Source: Cercis canadensis (lineage: Eukaryota; Streptophyta; Magnoliopsida; Fabales; Fabaceae). From it: DNA of 64,000 bases. The stretch is from contig QAOA01002596.1 in assembly GCA_003255065.1 (NCBI GenBank), positions 92,814-156,813 on the forward strand, in the 5' to 3' direction. This document shows positions 38,076 to 59,389 of this stretch, in pieces. The notes under the pieces are model-generated. The model saw only the letters and a list, made by a program, of their open reading frames with translations, did not search any database and was not told where the DNA came from. Both the position numbers and the translations under genes were made by a program. How positions within the stretch are numbered: the first letter of the stretch is position 1; every line of letters starts with the position of its first letter.

Positions 38076-38649
38076 GTTGAAATTTAGGCATATGGAAGCT
38101 AATATTAGGTATTTTACTGTTTTGGCTGATGATGTTGATATAGCACGAATGTATTGTCCTGAAAACGCTTGACCTCTTATGGCTAAGACTTGGTAGTCCT
38201 GTTTGATATCTCATGAGGTTATCGAATTTATTATGTGGCCCTAACAGAGGCATAATTAATTTGTTATTCTAGTTATTATTACATGAATCCTAGGATTTGT
38301 GATGAACTTTCAAGGTGAGTTTAGTTTCATTCGTTATTATTTAACCATATTAAGAAAGACAGAAATTCTATATATGTTTGCTAAATTTATGGAAATTATC
38401 TTTAAGAAATTGTGAGGTGCTTTTCAAGGCAGGTTCAAGAAGTAGTTTTTGAAACTTTATATTCTTGTATTGTATCTATTCCAACACAATATAATTGTCA
38501 TCAACAACCTCGCCTGGTTTACCCTGAATTATTTGTACCTCTCAGATAAGCTCTTGCAATATCCTATAATTGGGATGACAAGCCTTTATGTATACAAAAT
38601 CCAATATGCATGTGAAAGTTCATTTTGTCAAGAGAAATGGAATCTTTAC

Positions 38650-39245
38650 ATTTGCATGAACCAGATGAAATTTTATCAGCTTGCAGGCCGAAAAATCTTC
38701 ATTGAAAGATATGTTGCATTCATATGTCGCGACAATGCAGAGAGAATACCCTGTTCTTGCACTCTCTGGAAAGGTTTGAGGAACCCGATAATCGCATAGC
38801 TTTACCGTCAGTGTATGCTAAGAATGGAGGCCATGTAATAGGTTACTGCAATGGAGTGTTTTGTATAAATTCTCAATGGCCGAGGAAACTTTATTTATTC
38901 AATCCTGCTATAAGAGAATTCAAGAAAATCCCATAACCACATGACGGGAGATATCAATTTAACATTAGTTTTGGTTTTGGTTTTGATCCCAAAAGTAACG
39001 TCTATAAGCTAGTGAGAATTTCTAAAGCTGCAGTGGGAAGTGGGGTGGCTTCATTTCACTCCATTGTTCAAGTGTATACACTAAGCAGTGATTCATGGAG
39101 GAAAAGCGACAATTTTTTAAGCATGATATTTGGGTGACGAAGGAGTATGCAGTGGAAAAGTCATCGGTAAAACTCTTGGACGTTATACTGATTATGTTTT
39201 GCCATATCAAGGAGTAAACTATTTTGAAACCTTCTAGCGATATCA
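38650..39245 (+). pseudogene. F-box-associated (FBA) domain gene fragment
   Basis: Conceptual translation shows pieces of the F-box interaction domain: LPSVYAKNGGHVIGYCNGVF, then LYLFNPAIREFKKIP (ending at 38933). A stop codon follows (TAA at 38934-38936). The frame then continues in recognisable form with FGFGFDPKSNVYKLVRI and VQVYTLSSDSWRKSDNF, up to another stop near 39134. Upstream, 38650-38780 has frame-shifted residues resembling the end of the F-box region. No intact F-box or full-length frame is present. These proteins normally select substrates for SCF ubiquitin ligases, but this copy looks dead. Confidence 0.7.
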
Positions 39246-39286
39246 AGGAGTAAACTTATACTACGTTAACAACAACATTTGTTTCA

Positions 39287-39378
39287 TGCTCTGTCTGCAT
39301 ACCCCTGTCTTAGAGAATGAGCAGAACAATGTAAAACAGTAAACCTGAGTTGAACATGTTTGTTTAAATTGCAATTTA
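39287..39378 (+). pseudogene. Decayed copy of the SF3B1 3' end
   Basis: The segment with CTGCATACCCCTGTCTTAGA, GAATGAGCAGAACAATGT and ACCTGAGTTGAACATGTTTG matches, with gaps and substitutions, the last codons, stop and first UTR bases of SF3B1 at about 38003-38092. The frame is broken by a one-base insertion and substitutions. It lies in the same orientation directly behind the F-box fragment. Confidence 0.8.
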
Positions 39379-39917
39379 TACTCAACACTCTGTTTTGTTG
39401 TTTAATATCTTTCTAATGCAATGCATAATTATTGAGATTCCTTTTAATCAAGGTTATATGGTAGTTGATAGTCTTGTGTGGTTTCGCAATTACACGCCTC
39501 GTTTGTTGTATTTTTGGGCTGATCTCTTGCGTTTTTCTTTCTTGTTATATGATGACAAGGACGTTATAATAAATATTTTGGTAGCCACTGAAAACTATAA
39601 GAACATTATAATAAGTATTTTGGTAGTCGTTAAAAAATATATAGAGCTCAAAAGAATAGTAAATGGGAGGACACGAGGATTAACAACTATTCTAAAAGAG
39701 GTACTGGAGCAAAAAAAGGGTCCTCTTGACTGGTTCTCCTTTTTCTTCAATCTACGTTAACTTAGAAACCTCTTTTAGGTTCTTCAAATATCCTCTTCTG
39801 GATCTCTTACTCTCCTTTCTCTTTCTTCATCTGCAGAAAGGGAAAGGAGAAGCAAGGGAAACATACAACACACAAAAACATAAAATAAAGGGAGAGTAAT
39901 ATAATATAATCATCAAA

Positions 39918-42900
39918 ATGTGGGTGTTTTATATGTTCTCATTGCCTCTAACTATTGGAATGGTGATTTTAACGGTGAGATATTTCGCTGGACCTGATGT
40001 GCCAAAATATGTGTTCTTCACCGTTGCATACACCTGGTTCTGCTCTCTCTCCGTCATCGTCCTTGTCCCTGCAGATATATGGACGGTATTTCCTCAACTA
40101 CTTCTTAAACTGATACATCTCTCTGGTTTTCTCTCTAGTTGAGCTGCATTATCTTGAATAGGACAGTTTCTTCAACTTTAACAACGTTTCTGTCTTGTTT
40201 GTAGAATTCATTTTATGTGTCTGATAATGACGTAAGGAATAAGTTATACATATATAATGTATTGAATTTCAAGTTCATTAAACAAATAGATTTAATATAT
40301 TAAATTTTTTTCTGTTATTTTGAATATTTGATTGATTGCTTTTATAACACAACCTGGTTCAGTAATTTTCTTTCATTGTGGTAGACAATAAATGGTGATC
40401 ACAGTGGAGCAATCTCTTTCTTATGGAGTTTGTCATATTGGAGTACATTTTTACTTACATGGTAAGCTTCTTCCTTATTTATTATGGAGCTTTTAATGAT
40501 TGAACTGGCTGGTACCTCTCTGTAGAGATTCAGTTTTTAACACAGCCACAGTTAAAACTTTAACCGAACTACTTTTATTTTCAACTTTGTCAAACTTAGC
40601 CTAACTGATAAGAAGTTGTGTATGATCAATGGTGTGATGTTTTACTTGCTTCCCTTTGCTTCTGCTGCAATGGGAATAAATTAGGATACTTATGGCAACT
40701 AGGTTGGTAGAAAAACACACTCATAGATTTGTATCATACTATTTCTCTAAACAGGGCTGTGGTTCCCACTATTCAGGGTTACGAAGATGCAGGAGACTTC
40801 ACAGTGAAAGAAAGATTGAAGACCAGCATACGTGGAAACTTAGTTTTCTATCTATCTATTGGTGTTGTGGCACTCTTTGGACTGATACTACTAATTGCTT
40901 TGCACAACGACTGGTTTGCTTCTTATTTTCCTAAAGATATATTATTATTCATTCTTCTGTTAGCTAATCCTCCAATATCTTGATGCTTACGAATTTGCAG
41001 GACTGGTAGTATTTTGGGTGTTGCCATGGCTCTCTCTAATACATTTGGACTGGTCACCGGCGCGTTTCTACTAGGGTTTGGTTTGAGTGAAATTCCAAAA
41101 GGAATTTGGATGAATGCAGATTGGACCACTCGCCAAAAGGTTCTTTCCCACAAAGTCGCGAAAATGGCTGTCAAATTAGATGATGTTCATAAAGATTTTT
41201 CAAATGCCATTGTGGTAAGTTAATCATACCATTACTACCTAAATGTGACACATTTAACTTACTCACAGTCTAGGTGTTACATATTAGTGGATCATATTAA
41301 ATCTGCATTGGAATGTTGTAAAAAAAAAGTTTCCTTTTACCCTTTATACTTTGCAGACATGATTTCTGATGGTGTGCATTATCAGATCACACAGGCAACA
41401 TCAAAGCAGATGTCCAAGCGTGATCCTTTGAGACCCTATATGAATATCATTGATGAGATGTTGCTTCAGATGGTAAATCCTATATGTATACATACAAATG
41501 TTTTAGATTTGAACACTCTGATATGCAAGCCTATGTTTATGCAACAATTTTTTGTTCCTAGTTGAAGGAAGATCCAACCTTCAAACCACAGGGTGGGAGA
41601 CTAGGAGAAACTGACATGGATTATGATACTGATGAGAAATCAATGGCAGGACTAAGACGTCACCTTAAAAGAGCTCGCGAGGAGTATTACCGATATAGAA
41701 GGTAGACACTGATCAACTTGCCATATAAAGGTTCAAATGATGAGTAGCTTCTGGCTGCTGGGTTATGTGCATGTCTCTCATATGCATAATAGTCCCTGCT
41801 TTTCCTTTTCATGAACTAGCTTAAAACTGCATAGCATTTTGCATGTGTGTGTCTGTTGAGTGCATGAGTGTGATCTAAGCAAGTAAAAGCTGTAAACCTA
41901 GACATAAATATGAATCTGTATAAATACTTTGGGGAAAATGAAAGCTTTATGCAGTGAGCTTCTTTCTTTCTTTCTTTCTTCCCTTTCTGTTTCATACATC
42001 CTTTGGATTACATCATTGAATGATTTTTCTATTTCATCACAGAGCTGTGAACATTTTATTAGAAAGCCATTTCATAGCTTCATTTGTGACATTTCAGTGT
42101 TTTTTATAAACTGCTTTATAATTAATATGATAACAACAATACCTTTTTCTTCTTTTCATACATAAATTTTCTTCAAGTGGCAAATTTCATTTACTTGCTT
42201 TTTGCAGTGAATATACAAAATTTGTCTTGGAAGCCCTTGAGCTGGAGGACACCCTAAAAAACTATGACCGTCGTAAAACTACAGGATGGTTTGCCCTTAA
42301 CCTAAAATTACTTTTCTGATTATTGTGTTATATTAATATGCAGCACCTTCATAAAAAAAAAATACAAACAGGAAAAACCAAAATTAAAAAATAAAAAAAA
42401 GATTAACATGGGATGCTTTTGAAATGCTTTTTTGCTTGATTTTAAGAAATTGTATTCCACTGTTGCAGGAAATACATTTCATGCTTCAGGCCTGAAAGAA
42501 CAGGCAGATTGGGTTCAACTTTGGATACAATTGGTACTTTACCACATAGATATGAAATTCTAAATAATCACTAGAAACTAGTTTACTATTTTTATTTACT
42601 AAATAAATTATGAGTTGAAAGGTTCTTACAATGATTTTTTCCTTATTAGCTACTAGATCTAATCAGCAATATCTGCCATTGTTTTATTGTAGAGTTTCTG
42701 TGGCGATGTATATTGAGGAAGCAACTTGAGAAATCATTGGCTGTTACATTGGGTATCATGTCAGTTGCTATAATTATAGCAGAGGCTACCATATTTCCTA
42801 GTGGTGTTGATTTATCCCTTTTCTCTATCTTAATACATGCTGCAGGAAAGCAAGAGGTGCTGGTGCAGGTAATGTATCTGCAACAAATGCACATTCATTC

Positions 42901-44541
42901 ACTTTATTTTATCTTAAACTTGTTTTTGTGAAAACTGATTCTTGAATTTGTTTTGTGTTGTTTTCCCAGTTAGCTGCTTTCATCCCCTTGATGTATATGT
43001 GTGTATGTACATATTATTCCTTGTTTAAAATGGGAATGCTGATGTTTTACTCACTGACACCAAGACAAACAAGCTCAGTAAGCTTGCTTATGATTTGCTC
43101 GTAAGTTGTTTTACTTTTTTCCTCTTTTTCTCTTTTTGTCATATCTAGGTACTATACTTGTTCTAAATAACTCATTTCTTTTTTGTAGGATGGTTGCAAG
43201 ATATTCACCTCCCATTTCATACAATTTTCTCAATCTCATTCATCTGGATGCAGATGCAAAAACCATTTTTGAACAGGTGTTTTACTATTGTAGTGATAGT
43301 GACACATCATTTTAAAACACATAGATCCCTTTCCTCTTCTCAAAGATTGATTTGTTTTACTCAAGTGCCTGAATTTTTTCTGTAGAAAATGGGGAATATT
43401 GATGATGCTGTTCCTTTTTTTGGGAATGGATTCAACAACATCTACCCTCTCATCATGGTTATATACACCCTGCTAATCGCAAGCAATTTTTTTAATCGCG
43501 TGATTAATTATGTTGGAAATTGGAGGTTATTCAAGACTAATGATGACACTGAAGATGGGGATGGTTTTGACCCATCTGGAGTAATAATCTTGCAGAAAGG
43601 TGAGTTGAAGTTTACCAGTTACCATAATATCCCATTTTTCTGGCATACAACAATGACTAGTTCAAAAAAGCCTTCCAATTCCTCAAGATGCTATGGATTG
43701 AAGCCATATGATCACATTTTATTCCTAAGTAAAGTAACTAACAGCTTCTAATTCTTAAAATTTCTGGCATTGTTCTCTAGTTAAAATAGCAAATGTAGCA
43801 TAAAAAATTGGCCTTGATGATCATAGACATCTACTGTCATTTTAGACCCATAACATCCTAATCTACTTCCTTCTTTCGTTAACTTCAGAGCGTTCTCTGC
43901 TCCAGCAAGGACATAAAGTTGGTGAGCATGTTTTTCCATTAGCAAGGTTCAGCATGAGTTATGATGTTGAGTCTGCCATCACGAACCTGGTATCTAAAAA
44001 TCTGAAAGCATTGAGTTTTGAATTTTTTTTGGCTTCTGCTTTCTTTTCATCCTTCTTTTTCCATGTTCAGGATAAGAATGCCACTGAACTTAGTGCTACA
44101 AAAATGATGGAGGACACAAATGAAGGTCAATTAGCATTAAGCAAAAGCTCTCAAGTTGAAATGAGCAAAAAACTTGGCAGCAGAAAGTATATAGCCTTAA
44201 GGGAAGACTTGAATGAACATATCTCCAATAAAGATTTGGCTCAGGAAACAGTTTCTTCCTTGGAAAATGATAATGATTCTAACATTGCTCTTGCACCTTC
44301 ATCTGGATTAGGCTCAAAATGGGAATCAATGAAGAATAGATTTAAAAATATGAGATCTAACATTAGCTCCGGGAAATTCTTGTCTCTAAATGCTCAGGGA
44401 ACCACTCTAGACTCACAATCTTCTTCTGAATCCCTTGATGATATATTTGAAAGGTTGAAAAATCCACCTTCTCACTACAGAGATTATGGTGACTATGATG
44501 ATCATGGAGTGGACTTCAGGGAAATGGTTTCTGGTAGATAA
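39918..44541 (+). CDS. LMBR1 domain-containing membrane protein (LMBD2-like)
   Basis: A multi-pass membrane protein of the LMBR1 family; its biochemical role in plants is not established. Exons: 39918-40085, 40385-40461, 40755-40913, 41001-41214, 41386-41472, 41562-41701, 42208-42288, 42469-42533, 42693-42868, 42970-43100, 43189-43276, 43386-43599, 43889-43989, 44071-44541. They join in frame to 723 residues. The protein begins MWVFYMFSLPLTIGMVILTV, a membrane helix at the very N-terminus. Further helices lie in exons 2-4. Exons 5-8 encode a long charged, coiled-coil-prone loop (LRRHLKRAREEYYRYRSEY). More helices lie in exons 9-12 (the last includes YPLIMVIYTLLIAS). The C-terminal 200 residues are hydrophilic, serine- and acidic-rich and probably disordered. 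The exon 5 acceptor was chosen for frame and is the least certain. Confidence 0.92.
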
Positions 44542-45394
44542 ACTCCATTGCTCTTGCTGCTAATTTAAAGTGAGCTTTCTTGTCAGAATAGGTGTGTTTA
44601 CTCTGATAAATTTTGGCCTCAAAAGCGAGTGTTTCTGAGTAGATATCAGTGGTGAGCTATTTGAAGAGATCTGACATTGTGATGATCATCAAGTGACATG
44701 TCTCTTTAGTTGCTTCTGGGAAACAAAATGCACAGAAGACACACCATAAGCTTGTAAAAGTGACTCCATTGAAGCAACCCTTTTGCAAATGCAGGTTGTC
44801 TTGTATGAGAGATTATTTAGGCAAATTATAATTTTTCTGCCAAGAATCACATTGATTCTCCAACTTGTTAGAACATGATTTTGGCTTTTTATACAAGTAA
44901 TGCATTAAAGCTTATTTTTTGATAAAATTTAAATTTATAAGCTTTAATTCTATTCTAAAAACTTGATTTTAATATTTTCATGAAACTTAAAGGTATAACA
45001 TATAAATCAAAGTGTGCAAATTTGATTCATGGTGAGTATAAAAAATTATACACTAATACTAAACAAAAATATGCTACATTATTAAAGTAATTAAGGATTT
45101 TTATTGATAATTCCTTTTATAAATGGCCCACACAGTATATTATTCAATAATTGTCAATAACTTTTTTACATTGTTGATAGATGAGGATTAAATCTATAGA
45201 TTAACATATTTAATATTATTTTTAATAAAAAATTATCATTAATATAGATATTTATGCATGAATATTGAATAATAATCCAGAACTTGTTGATGGATTTTAA
45301 ATTTTCTTTTCCTCCCTTAGTAGATATTTTATAATTATTTGTGTAAACTTTAAAAAAAACTAAGAAAATAAAAAAGCAAGAAGAAATTGAATTT
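44542..45394. other. LMBR1 3' flank and MCM9 promoter region
   Basis: AT-rich spacer between two plus-strand genes. It contains the 3' UTR of the LMBR1-like gene and the upstream region of MCM9. No further gene or repeat was recognised. Confidence 0.5.
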
Positions 45395-53968
<8,574 letters not shown>

Positions 53969-54659
53969 TATAAACAGCATGGAACACTGAAGGCCAGAAA
54001 AAGAAAACAGCATGGAATATTGATGCAGATTATTTCACACAACTTGAGAACTGGAAGGGAAAAGGATATTCTTGTAATCTAAACTTGTATAGATTTTTTT
54101 TTGGTTCTGTGTAGTTTTTCTTATTGTTGTTATCGTTCCCAGTGTAATTATTAATTAAATTTTGACACAAATCTGAACAGGCAGTTGAATATTGTTACTA
54201 TTTCTTCTTCTTTTTTTTTTCTTTTTTTTTGACAAACTTGTTACTAACTATAATAAGAAAAGGAACGCGGTCAAGATTATAGTTACAATCTAACTTTTCT
54301 TTATGTCAAGATTTTATTTTATTTTGTTGGAAACTTATGTCAAGATTATTAAAATTTAGGATTGGCGTGTTTGTGTATAGGCCGGATCAAGGTTACGTTT
54401 GGGCTTGTTTTAAGCAATAAAATTGCGCTTAGATCTATAGTATCTAAATTAATATAACACTTGAGGCCTGACCTAAACCAAACCAAAATTGGCAGAATGA
54501 TAAAATAGAATCATTTAAAGCAAAAAAAAAAGGAACCAGATACTGGATTTAGCAGCAACAATTAAGAATCATATATTGGATTTTGTTGTTACACTAAAGT
54601 AAAATGCATGAAGCTTTCCACAGAAAGTAGTACATTGATGATATTATGAGAATAGAGTC
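53969..54659. other. Convergent 3' flanks of MCM9 and the prolamin-like gene
   Basis: AT-rich spacer. It holds the MCM9 3' UTR on one side and the 3' UTR of the minus-strand small secreted protein on the other. Nothing else was recognised. Confidence 0.5.
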
Positions 54660-55109
54660 TTAAAGTTGAGGAGCAGGTGAGGCAAATGAAGCACAATCAT
54701 TCCAAATCTGCTCACTCTTTAAGGCAATCTCAGTTGCATTTTCCTTGAACTTGGGCGATTGAATGATGAAAGTGATCAAGTCATGGTGGCAGCGTTTTCC
54801 CATGTCGTTCACGAGTTTAAGGCAGCAATCATGATCAACTGTTGCATTTCCAAAAAATGTACCAAAGAAGACTTCATCACCACACTTATTGCTTAACTTG
54901 TCTGCACAGTCACTCAAGTATTGTTCATACTCAGATTCTGGCCCTTCTGCATATTCGGGGTCAACTTCAGGACCCTCAGATGGTTCACCAACTTGTGAAA
55001 GCCCTGTTTTGAACAACAAAGCAGCACTGCCCACAAAGACCAACATCAGACACAACTTGTTCAATGCTGCCATTGTTTCTGGGCTGATGATCTTTGATGT
55101 TTTGGCCAA
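54660..55109 (-). CDS. Small secreted prolamin-like cysteine-rich protein
   Basis: A single-exon frame of 149 residues. The hydrophobic stretch LCLMLVFVGSAALLF (19-33) looks like a signal peptide. The in-frame ATG at residue 13 (55073) would place it at the N-terminus and may be the true start. After an acidic, proline-rich linker (SEGPEVDPEYAEGPESE) the mature domain has six cysteines spaced C-X7-C-X18-CC-X10-C-X31-C. This is the pattern of the prolamin-like (ECA1/egg-cell-secreted related) family. Members are small extracellular proteins, often expressed in reproductive tissue. The role of this one is unknown. A TATA-like TATAAATA lies at 55159-55166 on the minus strand, about 50 bases before the first ATG, which supports a short leader. 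Confidence 0.85.
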   Translation of the reverse strand: MAKTSKIISPETMAALNKLCLMLVFVGSAALLFKTGLSQVGEPSEGPEVDPEYAEGPESEYEQYLSDCADKLSNKCGDEVFFGTFFGNATVDHDCCLKLVNDMGKRCHHDLITFIIQSPKFKENATEIALKSEQIWNDCASFASPAPQL

Positions 55110-56138
55110 CTTATTACAAAGGGACTTTGTTGATGGTAATAAGGGAAAAGCAAAGGTGTATTTATAGCTAGCTGCAAATATAGTCTAACGCTTGCATTAA
55201 TGGGTTTCATTAAACTTGAGTATATAAACTCCCCTAGTAATTCTTTATCAGTTTATAAACGTTATTTTTTAATTTCACACCCTAAAGTGTGTGTGTGTGT
55301 GTGTTTGCATTTTTCTTCAGTTTTGTTTTTGTATCTAGGGCCCATTTTACTCTAGCTAGCAAAATATTTCACTGTTATTAAAATTTCTACAACAACCCCA
55401 TCGCACTCTTTATCACTTGTGAACTTCAAACTACAAGTTTTATATGTAAAGTGCTTCTGCAGATGTGTTCTCACTTCCCATTAAAAATTCTGTGGTCACC
55501 ATGAATGCAGCTTCTAAGCAAGAAAATATAAATGGAAGAATACTTTGACTAGTGCTTGCTAGTGTGATACCAAGCCTTACTGTTTTTGAAAGTAGAAATT
55601 AATTGATTCAGTTGAGAAGAATAACTTGTAAATTATGTTAATAATAAGATCTACAAACGGTCATATTAAATAATTTTCAAATAAAAATTACGATGTTAAC
55701 TTAATCCTCCAAATTCTATCATTTTAATAGTTGAATACACAACCTATGAATTAAATGGGCTTTCAATGGCTACTCTTGAAGCTAGCCCATTTAATTCATG
55801 TTGCTGATTGTGCAAGTGTGTTAGTGTGAGGTACTGTAATGTATAAAGAAGAACTCGGTACATTATATGCTCTCTAATTTGCAGTTCAAGTGATAGAGAA
55901 AATGAATTTATATTATTAATTTCCTGGTTTTCTGAGTTCCACGAAAACAAGTATTCATATATTAATGACTGTAAATATACTAAAATAATGATAGCTATAT
56001 CAAAACTAACCAAAAAAAACTAAAGCAAAAAATGATGAGCTCAACTGTCCTCAGATTAAGGACCTTTTCTTTCAGCCGGGAAGAAGAAAGGTCTATTTAA
56101 TCAGGAAAACTGCTATTTACTTACATGGAAATGGAAAA
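55110..56138. other. Promoter of the prolamin-like gene and DiT1 3' flank
   Basis: Contains the TATA-like box noted for the small secreted protein and a GT dinucleotide repeat at about 55286-55304. The rest is AT-rich spacer up to the DiT1 stop codon. An open frame at 55744-56013 has no recognisable domain. Confidence 0.5.
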
Positions 56139-59100
56139 CTAGTATAAGCCCAAAAATTTCCACCAGAAACAGCCAACTATTCCCCAGATGACAGCATTAA
56201 TTAAAGCCATAACCAATCCCATTTTGAATAAATCTGGAAGCTCTATGTAACCGGCTGTTAAAAAAGAAGAATTAAGATATCATCAGTTGCCATGCTCCAA
56301 CATATGTCAAAAATGATAAGAAAATCATGCCATTATATATATTGGTCAGTGCCTTCACATAAAATGATGCCATTATGCACTGGGATAATAAATGGAGCAA
56401 AGTTACTGAACAAACACAAGGTAAAGAATTGAATAGCTTGAAAGAAAAACAACAAACAAGGAAAGAGCTGTGACATTGTAGAGATAGGCATACCTCCATA
56501 GTATACAGCAGCCTGACCACTGCTATAGTGTGTTATTGCACCAAAGAGGTTTGTGTTATAACCTAGAGCTAGCGCCGCCAGAACACCAGGGACACCGGCT
56601 GCCAAGTGCATTGCAAGGAATGCAGAGTATAAAGCCCCCACATGTCCAGTCTGACTTGCGAAAAGGTAGTGAATGCAGAAATAAGCTGCTTGAAGAACAA
56701 ATAGCGAAGCTGGCCAGCTCAAAGAGAAACCCTGGAGGGACTTGGCCACACAACCGGACATCCAGCCCACAATACCAAGGTTTGTCATTTGGCCTGCCAT
56801 ACCTACTAGAATGGCAAACCAAGCCAAGGTATCCCATGCTGATTTTTCACTCAAGCAGTCATCCCAGTCAAGGACTCCTAATAGGAGAAGTATTGATAGG
56901 CCAATCATTGCAGCTACAGCGCTTGCTATGCCAAGACTCTCTCTGCAGGACCAAGAAATACTTATAGTAGAGAATACAACAAGGAGAAACCACAGTATAA
57001 GAGAAAAAACAACGTGCAGCTGTGAAAAGTGAGCATTTTCACAATCACCAATAGGCAATAGCAGATGTTCAGGAAGATGTCAACTTGAATGTACTAACAT
57101 ATAATATTCTAATAACAATGATAAACAAAAGGATAGAAACTAGATGCCCAAAAGAGCAGATAACTTCTGGCCAAAGATCCATGACATACCCAAAGATCCA
57201 TAAAGAGACCGCAAGAAGCATTGTTCCGACCATAACCCACTCATTTTTGGTGACAGGACCCATACTTTCCAGTTTTCTTGCAGCCATGGCAGGTGCATCT
57301 GGTGTGTCTTTAATTTCAGGTGGATAAAGCTTGTACAAAATCAATGGGGTAGCAAGAAGAGCAACAAATGCAGGTAAACTGGCTGCCTTGAACCATGAAA
57401 CCCAAGGGTTTGCAATTATCACCCCAAGCTCCTCGGCTAATTTGACACACAGCAGGTTTTGAGCTGCAGCAGTTAGGAAAAGAGCACTAGAGTTACCAGC
57501 AGACTGTCACAAGTCACAACAGCAATGCACAAGTCACTTCCTCATTGCATGATAGTGATTTTCAAATAAAAAATGAAACATGTGAGAATCTGGAAACATC
57601 AGAGTATATGATGATCATTGCTAATAAAGCATAAATATAATATCTATATATGGTTCCTACATGTCAAATAAAAACAAAACCAAGTAAATATAAATGAAAA
57701 CAATTATTCAAAGAGAACGACATCAAATTAACAGTATCCAAGGAAGTCCTCAAGTTGTTACACCACAGCCAAATTAGAAAGGGGCCTAAAAGTCTTACGA
57801 AGTTGCTCCAAAACAGTTTAATGGTACAGTTTTCTGCTCAGTAGCAACCAAAAGTTTATGTGTTCAAGAGATCTTCAAGAGTCTTGTCAGATTTTTATTA
57901 AGTTATTAAATAATCTAAACTGCTTTTGTAATTCAGTCATTATAGTTTCTTTACTAATTTAACTCAGTATCAATAGAAGCATTTATTTAGCAAGCAAAGA
58001 CGTAACTCACAACAGTCAAAAATATTACTCCATGCCTCAGGGCCAAAATAGTTTAGTCCATGCCAACTGAGCTCTAATATAAAATTCCCAATAAAAGGTA
58101 GTGATGGCTTTTTAGTACAACGAAGCAGGGAGTGGCTTTTTAGCACAACGAAGCAGTGAGGGATCCTCTGACAAGAGTTATAAGTACTCTTAAGTATTTA
58201 ACTAAGACTAGTTAGCTGCTTGTTTTATAAATCAAGTGGAATCTCCTCCCCACAAGAAGGGCACATGGTTTCAATAGTATAAAGGCAAGAGACCACCAAA
58301 GAATGAATTCTAAGGATTGAAAAAAACATAACAAAACCTATTCACAACTTATGGTTCCAGGAGCCTATTATATCAATTAACTTGATTGCTAATCATTAAG
58401 GAAGTATCAATTAACTTGATTTTCCTGATCATCAACCATCATTTGCATACTTTAGTATACTTAGTCATAGCAGTTAATTAAATTGGTTGTAAATAAAACA
58501 AGAATCCAAATGATCCACTTGCAGCAACATATGGAGATTGGAATAAAATAACACCAACCTGAAATTGGGACTGAACAAGATAAGACCCCAACCTCTTGGA
58601 TGTTGGATTACCCGGTTCACTACCTGCTGAGAGTGACAATGACTTAATAATTGGCAAGAACACACCACCAGCCCTGGCAGTGGTGCTAGGCATTGCCGGC
58701 GCAATAAGTGCCTCACTAAATGTCAATCCGTAAGACAAACCCAATGTACTCTTCCCCAACCACTTAATAAAATAAGTTGCAATCCTATCCCCTAACCCAG
58801 TTTTAACAAATCCACGAGCAAAGAAGAAAGAAATCACAATCAACCAAATCACCTCACTGGTGAACGCTCCAAAAGCCGCAGAAAAGGTTAGAGTTTTGGT
58901 CACAATAGTGGTTGTTAGGCCTAAAAGCGCCCACGCACCAACTGGCAATGGACTCAAAACCAGACCCGCAATAGTAGACAAGAAAATCGAGAGCAATTGC
59001 CAAGCTTGAAGGGTAACTTCGACTGGTTTGGGAACTAAGAAGCGAACAACGAGGCCTATACACACAGAGATTACAAAAGGGATTGGCTTTGCACCTTGGG

Positions 59101-59389
59101 CAGGTGGTGGTGGTGGTGACGGAGCTTTTGAGGGTGGCGGAGATGAAGAAGCTTGAATTCCATTATGGGTATTGCGGAATTTGGGTAAAGGTTTGAAGGT
59201 GAAAACTTTTGAGGGAAACAAGGAAAGGGGCGATGTAGGTGACACTGATCGGAGAGATGGGAGTGAATGGGAAGTGGGAATTGAGAAGTGGGATTTGGAG
59301 ATGGGGCGGGAACGATGGTGCAAGGAAGAGCGAGAGGAGGAGAGGGAGAAGGAGGAGGTGGAGAGCGAGTGGAGTGCAAAGCTCTCCAT
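56139..59389 (-). CDS. DIT1: Dicarboxylate transporter 1, chloroplastic (2-oxoglutarate/malate translocator)
   Basis: An inner-envelope antiporter that brings 2-oxoglutarate into plastids in exchange for malate, supplying carbon skeletons for ammonium assimilation and photorespiration. Exons (minus strand): 59389-58559, 57503-57190, 56942-56494, 56254-56139. They join in frame to 569 residues, normal for the family. The first 75 or so residues are rich in serine and basic residues (transit peptide), followed by a proline-rich linker. The SLC13/DASS-type membrane core follows, with motifs such as FFFARGFVKTGLGDRIATYF, APAMPSTTARAGGVFLP, AGNSSALFLTAAAQNLL and FASQTGHVGALYSAFLA. The wording of these segments matches DiT1 rather than the DiT2 glutamate/malate branch, which differs there (for example in the HYFFASGAAH region). 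It ends WWKFLGLY. Confidence 0.95.
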
